Assembly: GCF_038397745.1 (NCBI RefSeq)
Contig: NZ_CP151636.1
Coordinates: forward strand, 2,108,001 to 2,172,000
Direction: 5' to 3'
Source of the DNA: Microbacterium sp. LWH11-1.2
GTDB lineage: Bacteria > Actinomycetota > Actinomycetes > Actinomycetales > Microbacteriaceae
DNA: 64,000 nt
The position numbers and the translations under genes were made by a program. The notes under the pieces were generated by a model. That model was not told the origin of the DNA, made no database searches, and saw only the letters and a program-made list of their open reading frames with translations. This document shows, one piece after another, positions 56,823-64,000 of this stretch. Position 1 is the stretch's first letter; each line of letters starts with the position of its first letter.

Positions 56823-59332
56823 TCGACCGCGACCGCTTCCCCGTCGACCCGTGGCGTCTCATCGAGACGAGCTACTCCGAGGAGGGCGTGGGCGAGACGC
56901 TGTTCTCGGTCGGCAACGGCTACCTCGGCCTCCGCGGCAACCACATCGAGGGCCGCGGCGCCCACGAGCACGGAACCTTCATCAACGGGCTCCACGAGAC
57001 CTGGCCGATCCGCCACGCCGAGCAGGCCTACGGCTTCGCCGAGGTGGGGCAGACCATCGTCAACGCGCCCGACGCGAAGATCATGCGCGTCTACGTCGAC
57101 GACGAGCCGATGTCGTTCGACGAGGCCGACGTGCGCGAGTACCAGCGCACCCTCGACATGCGCACCGGCGTCCTGGAGCGACTCGTCGTCTGGGAGACCC
57201 CGTCGGGCAAGCGCGTGCGCATCCGCGACGAGCGCATCGTCAGCTTCGAGGAGCGGCACCTGGCGATCCTCCGCCTCGAGGTCACGGTCGAGAACTCCGA
57301 CGCCCCGGTGACGATCAGCTGCCAGCTGCTCAACCGGCAGGACGGCGGCAACGTCTATGCCGGAACGCCGGTGGCGGCGCAGAAGAAGAAGGCCGGCTTC
57401 GACCCTCGCAAGGCCGAGAAGATCGCGGATCGGGTGCTCGAGCCCGCCGAGTACTGGCAAGACGGCCTGCGCGCGACGCTGTCGTACCAGGTGGCCGACT
57501 CGGGCATGACGGTCGCGGTGGTCGCCGACCACATCATCGAGACCGACAACGAGTACAGCGCCCGTCAGCTCGTCGAACCCGACATCGCCAAGAACGTGTT
57601 CCGCGTGCAGGCGAAGGCCGGCGTCCCGATCCGGATCACCAAGCTCGTCAGCTACCACACCTCGCGGGGTGTGCCGCCGCGCGAGCTCGTCGACCGCTGC
57701 CGCCGCTCCCTCGACCGGGTCGCGGTGGAGGGCGTCGAGACGCAGTTCCGTCGGCAGGCCGACTGGCTCGCCGCGTTCTGGGAGCGCAGCGACGTGCAGA
57801 TCGGCGGGCGCGACGACATCCAGCAGGCGACCAGGTGGTGCCTGCTGCAGCTCGCGCAGGCGTCGGCCCGCGCCGACGGCACCGGCGTGCCGGCGAAGGG
57901 CGTCTCGGGCTCGGGTTACAGCGGCCACTACTTCTGGGACACCGAGATCTACGTGCTCCCGTTCCTCACCTACACGTCGCCGCAGTGGGCGCGCAACGCG
58001 CTCCGCGCCCGCGTCCAGATGCTCCCCGCCGCCCGCCGCAGGGCCGCGCAGCTGAACGAGGCCGGCGCGCTGTTCCCCTGGCGGACCATCAACGGCGAGG
58101 AGGCATCGGCCTACTACGCCGCCGGCACCGCGCAGTACCACATCAACGCCGACGTGAGCTTCGCGCTCGGCAAGTACGTGCGCGCCACGGGCGACGAGGA
58201 CTTCCTGCGGCGCGAAGGCGCCGACATCGCGATCGAGACGGCGCGGCTCTGGGCGACCCTCGGCTTCTGGCGAGGGTCCCGGCTGATGGAGGAGCCCGGC
58301 GCGGGCGAGACGATCGAGACCTTCCACATCCACGGCGTGACCGGCCCCGACGAGTACACGACGGTCGTGAACGACAATCTGTACACGAACGTGATGGCGC
58401 GGTACAACCTCCGCTATGCGGCGCGGATCGTGCGGGAGATCCAGGAGACGTATCCCGAGGACTACACCCGGCTCGTCGAGCGCACGGGTCTCGGTTCGGG
58501 CGAGGCGGAGGCGTGGGAGCGCGCCGCAGAGGCCATGTTCATCCCGTACAGCGAGAGCCTCGGCATCCACCCGCAGGATTCGCTCTTCCTCGAGCGCGAG
58601 GTCTGGGACCTCGCCCAGACGCCGGCCGATCAGCGTCCGCTGCTGCTGCACTTCCACCCGCTGGTGATCTACCGGTTCCAGGTGCTGAAGCAGGCGGATG
58701 TCGTGCTCGCGCTGTTCCTGCAGGGCAACCACTTCACCCCGGAGGAGAAGCGGGCCGACTTCGACTACTACGACCCGCTGACGACCGGTGATTCCACGCT
58801 GTCGGCGGTCGTGCAGTCCATCCTCGCCGCCGAGGTGGGATATCAGGACCTCGCCCAGCGGTACTTCGAGCAGTCGCTGTTCGTCGACCTGCACGATCTG
58901 CACCACAACGCCGCCGACGGTGTGCACGTCGCCTCCGCCGGCGGGGTGTGGACGGCGCTCGTCTGCGGCTTCGGCGGCATGCGCGATTACGCGGGCGAGC
59001 TCAGCTTCGATCCGCGCCTGCCGGCGGACTGGCCCTCGCTGTCGTTCCCGCTGCAGTGGCAGGGATCGGATCTGCAGGTCACGGTGACGAAGGATCAGCT
59101 CCGGCTGCGGGTGCGCAGCGGGGCGCCCGTCGCGTTCACCGTGCGGGACGTCGCGTACATCGCGACGACCGACGAGGCCATCGTGGTCCCGCTCGCCGAC
59201 CAGGGGCCGCTGATCCCCGGACGCCCGACGCTGCGGCAGTTCGCCGACGCGCTGCGCGAGGACGGCACGAGGCTCTCGGCATCCGTTCCGGTCATCACGA
59301 CGACGATCCCGATCATCGAGCCGATCGACTGA
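56819..59332 (+). CDS. Glycoside hydrolase family 65 phosphorylase
   Basis: An 837-residue enzyme of the maltose/trehalose/kojibiose phosphorylase family. The N-terminal beta-sandwich has YLGLRGNHIEGRGAHEHGTFINGLHETW. The (alpha/alpha)6 catalytic domain has SGSGYSGHYFWDTEIYVLPFLTYT, then the acid Glu in HIHGVTGPDEYTTVVNDNLYTN. A C-terminal beta domain ends it. It phosphorolyses an alpha-linked disaccharide to beta-glucose-1-phosphate and glucose, which the co-encoded phosphoglucomutase uses. The disaccharide is uncertain (maltose or trehalose most likely). Confidence 0.93.
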   Translation: MIDRDRFPVDPWRLIETSYSEEGVGETLFSVGNGYLGLRGNHIEGRGAHEHGTFINGLHETWPIRHAEQAYGFAEVGQTIVNAPDAKIMRVYVDDEPMSFDEADVREYQRTLDMRTGVLERLVVWETPSGKRVRIRDERIVSFEERHLAILRLEVTVENSDAPVTISCQLLNRQDGGNVYAGTPVAAQKKKAGFDPRKAEKIADRVLEPAEYWQDGLRATLSYQVADSGMTVAVVADHIIETDNEYSARQLVEPDIAKNVFRVQAKAGVPIRITKLVSYHTSRGVPPRELVDRCRRSLDRVAVEGVETQFRRQADWLAAFWERSDVQIGGRDDIQQATRWCLLQLAQASARADGTGVPAKGVSGSGYSGHYFWDTEIYVLPFLTYTSPQWARNALRARVQMLPAARRRAAQLNEAGALFPWRTINGEEASAYYAAGTAQYHINADVSFALGKYVRATGDEDFLRREGADIAIETARLWATLGFWRGSRLMEEPGAGETIETFHIHGVTGPDEYTTVVNDNLYTNVMARYNLRYAARIVREIQETYPEDYTRLVERTGLGSGEAEAWERAAEAMFIPYSESLGIHPQDSLFLEREVWDLAQTPADQRPLLLHFHPLVIYRFQVLKQADVVLALFLQGNHFTPEEKRADFDYYDPLTTGDSTLSAVVQSILAAEVGYQDLAQRYFEQSLFVDLHDLHHNAADGVHVASAGGVWTALVCGFGGMRDYAGELSFDPRLPADWPSLSFPLQWQGSDLQVTVTKDQLRLRVRSGAPVAFTVRDVAYIATTDEAIVVPLADQGPLIPGRPTLRQFADALREDGTRLSASVPVITTTIPIIEPID

Positions 59333-59378
59333 TCAGGTGACCCGCCGAAGTGTCGGTGGCACGCCGTAGGCTGTTGAG

Positions 59379-61636
59379 GTGACCACAGCCCTCTACCGCC
59401 GCTACCGACCCGAGACGTTCGGCGAGATGATCGGGCAGTCCCAGGTGACCGATCCGCTGATGACCGCGCTGCGCGGTGACCGTGTCGGGCACGCCTACCT
59501 GTTCTCCGGGCCGCGCGGGTGCGGCAAGACGACCTCGGCGCGCATCCTCGCCCGCTGCCTGAACTGCGCGGCAGGGCCGACCGACACGCCCTGCGGCACC
59601 TGCGACAGCTGCGTCGAGCTCTCCCGCGCCGGCGGGGGATCGCTCGACGTCGTCGAGATCGACGCCGCGAGTCACAACGGCGTCGACGACGCGCGCGACC
59701 TCCGCGAGCGGGCGACGTTCGCCCCGAGCCGTGACCGCTACAAGATCTTCATCCTCGACGAGGCGCACATGGTGACGCCGCAGGGGTTCAACGCGCTGCT
59801 GAAGCTCGTCGAGGAGCCGCCGGAGCACGTGAAGTTCATCTTCGCGACGACCGAGCCCGAGAAGGTGCTCGGCACGATCCGCTCGCGCACGCACCACTAC
59901 CCGTTCCGTCTCGTCCCGCCCGCCGCGATGCTCGAGTACGTCGCGAAGCTCTGCGGCGAAGAGGGCGTGATCGTCGAGCAGGGCGTGCTCCCGCTCGTGG
60001 TCCGTGCCGGCGGAGGGTCTCCGCGAGACACCCTGTCGCTGCTCGACCAGCTGATCGCCGGCTCCGACGCCCCGGCCGGCTCCGAGACCGTCACCGTCGG
60101 GTACGCCCGTGCCGTCGCCCTCCTCGGGTACACGCACGCGGCCCTGCTCGACGAGATCGTCGACGCGCTCGCCGCGGGCGACGCCGCAGCCGCCTTCCCC
60201 GCGATCGACCGCGTCGTGCAGACCGGTCAGGACCCCCGTCGCTTCGTCGACGATCTGCTCGAGCGGCTGCGCGACCTCATCGTGATCGCCGCCGTCGGCG
60301 CCGGTGCGTCGGCTGTCCTGCGCGGCATCGCCGAAGACGACCTCGAGCGCATGCGCGGGCAGGCGGCGGCCTTCGGCGCCTCCCGCCTCTCGCGCACGGC
60401 CGACGTCGTCAGCGCGGCTCTCGACGACATGAGCGGTGCGACCTCCCCGCGCCTGCACCTCGAGCTCATGGTGGCGCGCGTGCTCGCCGGAGCGACGGAT
60501 GCCGTGGCGACCGCTCCAGCGGCCGCTGCCGAGCGCCCGGCGGCTCCCGCCTCCCGTGCCCAGGCGCCGGCCGCCGAGGCATCGAGGCCCGCCGCGGCAC
60601 CGGCACCGGCGGCATCCGCACCGGCAACGGCCGCTGCGGCACCTGAGCCGGCGGTCGCTGCTGTCGCGACCCCTGCCGTCGATGCTCCGACCGTCGAGAC
60701 CTCGGCCGAGACGACGGCGGCTCCGGATGCCGCGCCGCCCGCGCCGGAAGCCGCTCCCGCAACGGCTGTCCCCGCGGGGCCGGTGACCCTGGAGAGCGTC
60801 ACCGCCGCCTGGCCCGCCGTGCTCACGCGTCTCGAGGGCATCAGCCGCACGTCCTGGCTGCTCGCGACAGCGGTGCAGCCGCTGGCGTACGTCACGGAGA
60901 GCGACGTGCTGACGCTCGGCTTCACGAGCCAGCACGACGTGGCCAAGTTCAAGGGGACGACGCCCGGCTCCGGACCGTCCGACCACCTGCGCACGGCCAT
61001 CGAGCAGGAGCTCGGCGTGCGTGTGAAGTACATCCCCGCTCCGATGCCTTCCGGCGGTGCGCCGCGCCAGCCCGCGGCATCCGCCGCCTCGGCACCGTCC
61101 GACGCCGCGCCCGCATCGGAGCCTGCGTCAGCGGGGTCCTCCCGTCCGCAGGTCCGTGGCGCGTCCGCTCCCTCCGTGACGGAGTGGGCGGTCGCCCCCA
61201 TCCCCACGGCGGAGCCCGCGGGCGAGGCGCCGGCGCCGGCATCCCCGCTTCCCGTCGATGACGAGCCCGAAGAGGTCGAGGCGGCGGCATCCGCGCCCGT
61301 TCCCCCCGCCGACGGCGCCGTGGATCGTGACGAGCCTCCCCTTCCGGGCGACGACGATGCTCCCGCCTTCGACGACGAGCCGCCGTACGACCCGGCCTAC
61401 GAGCCGGCCGGAGCGTCACAGGGACCGCCGCCGCGTCAGGAACAGCGGGGGCCGTCCGCTCCCGCTGCTCCCGTAACTCCCCGGGCGCAGCGTGCACCCG
61501 CCGCTCCGCCCGTCGTCACCGATCGCGCGCCCTCCGTCGGGGGAGTGCAGCGCTACGGTGAGGCCGTGATCCGCCAGGTGCTCGGCGCGACCTTCCTGCG
61601 CGAAGAGCCCTACGAGCCCCCGACGAGGTTCTCCTG

Positions 61637-61637
<1 letters not shown>
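59379..61637 (+). CDS. dnaX: DNA polymerase III subunit gamma/tau
   Basis: A 752-residue clamp-loader subunit, starting at [61 protein letters not shown] contains Walker A. The four-Cys zinc site [16 protein letters not shown] and the DEAH of [27 protein letters not shown] follow. A long Ala/Pro-rich linker (~residues 370-460) leads to the C-terminal tau part. No A-rich frameshift site is seen, so gamma would have to arise by another route. It ends overlapping recR by one base. Confidence 0.97.
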
Positions 61638-62226
<589 letters not shown>

Positions 62227-62230
<4 letters not shown>

Positions 62231-63189
62231 ACGCCCAGGGAGGGTTCTCCCGCCGCGGTTGGCTCCTCTTCGGCGCGATGGCGCTGCTGTGGGGCGTGCC
62301 CTATCTCTTCATCAGCATCGCGGTCGAGTCGCTCTCCCCGCCCGCGATCGTGGCCGGCCGCACTCTCATCGCCGCAGTGCTGCTGCTGCCGTTCGCCCTC
62401 CGCGGCGGGGCGCTGCGCGCCGCCCTCAAGCACTGGCCGTGGGTGCTGGCCTTCGGGCTGGTCGAGATGGCCGGTCCCTTCGTGCTGCTGGGGCATGCCG
62501 AGATGACGCTGCCCTCGGGCATGACCGGTCTTCTGGTCGCCACGGTGCCCCTTTTCGCGGCCCTGATCGCCCTCGGCGGAGGGGATCGCGGCGTGCTCCG
62601 CCCTGCGCGGGGCATCGGCCTCCTCGTCGGCTTCGTGGGCGTCGGGATCGTGGTGGCGGGACCGGGGCTGTTCGGCGGCGAGGTCAGCCTGCTCGCCGCG
62701 GGCGAGGTGCTGCTCGTCGCGGTCCTCTACGCGATCGCCCCGTTCATCGTGGCGCGCAAGCTCGCCGATGTGCCCTCGCTCGGCACGATCACGCTGTCGC
62801 TGCTGATGATCGGCATCCTCTACCTCCCGATCGGTCTGCTCACCCAGCACGAGGTCCCGACGCTGCCGTCCATCGGCGCGCTCCTCGCTCTCGCGGTGAT
62901 CTGCACGGCCGTCGCGTTCCTCGCGTTCTTCGCCCTCATCCGCGAGGTCGGACCGGTGCGCGCGCCGCTGTTCACCTACGTGAACCCCGTCGTGGCGATC
63001 GTGCTCGGCGCGATCGTGCTCTCCGAACCGCTGACGCCCGGGCTGCTCATCGGATTCCCGCTCATCATCGCCGGATGCTGGTTCGCGGCGACCGGCGGGC
63101 GCCTGCGGCGCGCCACCGGCGACCCGCTCGGCTCCGATCCGCTCGCATCCGATCCGCCTCCCGCCGCAGCGCTGCCGCCGGCTCCCTGA
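62227..63189 (+). CDS. EamA/DMT-family transporter
   Basis: A 320-residue membrane protein with about ten helices in two EamA repeats ([50 protein letters not shown] and the second half from ~residue 160). It starts at GTG overlapping the recR stop by 4 bases. These proteins export metabolites or amino acids. Substrate unknown. The Pro/Ser-rich C-terminal tail is cytoplasmic. Confidence 0.9.
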
Positions 63190-63304
63190 CGCCTCGACGC
63201 GCTGCCCGTCTGCTCGTCCCTCCGCGACACATGCGCGGCGGGGTATACGGGCCGATCGTAGAATGAGCGGTGGGCGGATCCGCCCACCATCCCCGGGAGT
63301 GAAC

Positions 63305-64000
63305 GTGGCCCTCATCGTGCAGAAGTACGGCGGCTCCTCTGTCGCCGACGCAGAGAGCATCAAGCGCGTCGCCAAGCGCATCGTCGACACGCGTCGCGCC
63401 GGGCACGACGTGGTCGTCGCCGTCAGCGCCATGGGCGACACGACCGACGAGCTGCTCGACCTCGCGAACGAGGTCGCTCCCATCCCCGCGCCGCGCGAAC
63501 TGGACATGCTCCTCTCGAGCGGTGAGCGCATCTCGATGGCGCTGCTGGCGATGGCCATCCATTCGATGGGTTTCGAGGCGCGTTCCTTCACCGGCAGCCA
63601 GGCCGGCATGATCACCGACTCGCAGCACGGCGCGGCCCGCATCGTCGATGTGACGCCCGTGCGCCTGCGCGAAGCGCTCGACGAGGGCGCGATCGTCATC
63701 GTCGCCGGCTTCCAGGGCTTCAACCGCGACACCCGAGACATCACGACCCTCGGCCGCGGCGGCTCCGACACCACGGCGGTCGCCCTGGCCGCAGCGCTCG
63801 GGGCCGACGTCTGCGAGATCTACAGCGACGTCGACGGCATCTACACGGCGGACCCCCGGGTGATCCCGAAGGCGCAGAAGCTCGATCACGTCTCGACGGA
63901 GGAGATGCTCGAGCTCGCCGCCAACGGCGCCAAGGTGCTGTACATCCGCGCCGTCGAATACGCACGCCGTCACGGCGTGCTCATCCACTCCCGGTCGACG
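63305..64000 (+). CDS. lysC: Aspartokinase, N-terminal part
   Basis: 232 residues are present and the gene continues beyond the window. [44 protein letters not shown] has the KYGGSS ATP-binding motif, later [47 protein letters not shown] and [18 protein letters not shown]. It phosphorylates aspartate at the start of the lysine, threonine, methionine and diaminopimelate pathway. GTG 63305 is chosen over one 6 bases earlier because GGGAG lies at the right distance. In C. glutamicum and relatives an internal start makes a beta subunit; that part is not reached here. Confidence 0.96.
   Translation, partial: MALIVQKYGGSSVADAESIKRVAKRIVDTRRAGHDVVVAVSAMGDTTDELLDLANEVAPIPAPRELDMLLSSGERISMALLAMAIHSMGFEARSFTGSQAGMITDSQHGAARIVDVTPVRLREALDEGAIVIVAGFQGFNRDTRDITTLGRGGSDTTAVALAAALGADVCEIYSDVDGIYTADPRVIPKAQKLDHVSTEEMLELAANGAKVLYIRAVEYARRHGVLIHSRST

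Noticed and set aside
56255..58927. An 890-codon minus-strand frame
   Set aside because: Antisense to the beta-phosphoglucomutase and GH65 genes, which have full motif sets.

Overview
This is a 64 kb, GC-rich, gene-dense piece of an actinobacterial chromosome. It has many GTG starts, overlapping ATGA/GTGA gene junctions, actinobacterial ribosomal protein genes, a LAXTG cell-wall sorting signal, and a very frequent octamer GGATGCCG/CGGCATCC. Together with the gene content these point to the family Microbacteriaceae and most likely the genus Microbacterium. No phage, IS element, integrase or CRISPR array was seen.

Layout. 1-6 kb: the 3' end of a pyruvate oxidase gene (poxB) and a two-gene minus-strand operon of a short HSP90-like ATPase and a large TPR-like protein. 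6-10.4 kb: tRNA-Trp, secE and nusG, then a divergent VOC/WYL-regulator pair with a perfect operator, then rplK-rplA. 10.5-14.5 kb: a polar amino-acid ABC transporter and the divergent lysE/lysG pair. 14.6-17.8 kb: an operon for TasA-like surface proteins with its own His-type signal peptidase and a LAXTG-anchored protein. 17.8-21.7 kb: a YqaJ-type nuclease, zwf and a GH15 enzyme. 21.9-22.9 kb: rplJ-rplL with a leader attenuator. 23-27.8 kb: a LacI regulator divergent from a sugar ABC transporter, with a CebR-type operator between them. 27.9-33.9 kb: cystathionine beta-synthase and gamma-synthase/lyase, an MFS exporter, a PAP2 phosphatase, a GNAT enzyme, tRNA-Ser and a DUF4406 protein. 33.9-34.6 kb: a DeoR-type regulator.

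The highlight is 34.8-43.7 kb: a complete biosynthetic cluster for a daptide, the RiPP class with two amino termini first described in Microbacterium. It encodes a recognition protein (mpaB-like), a class III aminotransferase (mpaD-like), an alcohol-dehydrogenase-fold enzyme (mpaC-like), three short precursor peptides that each end in Thr, a SAM methyltransferase (mpaM-like), an M50 membrane protease (mpaP-like) and a three-gene ABC exporter. The logic is oxidation and decarboxylation of the C-terminal Thr, transamination, N,N-dimethylation, leader removal and export. Two precursors are short ORFs that simple length filters miss, and one of these starts with TTG. The cluster nearly lacks the octamer that is common on both sides, which suggests horizontal acquisition.

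43.7-64 kb: a TrhO-like rhodanese; a MoxR/DUF58/transglutaminase operon; the SRP RNA; a DUF222-HNH gene; a rhomboid protease and an SLT-like protein; pta-ackA; a beta-phosphoglucomutase/GH65 phosphorylase pair; dnaX-recR; an EamA transporter; and the 5' part of lysC (aspartokinase), which runs off the window end.
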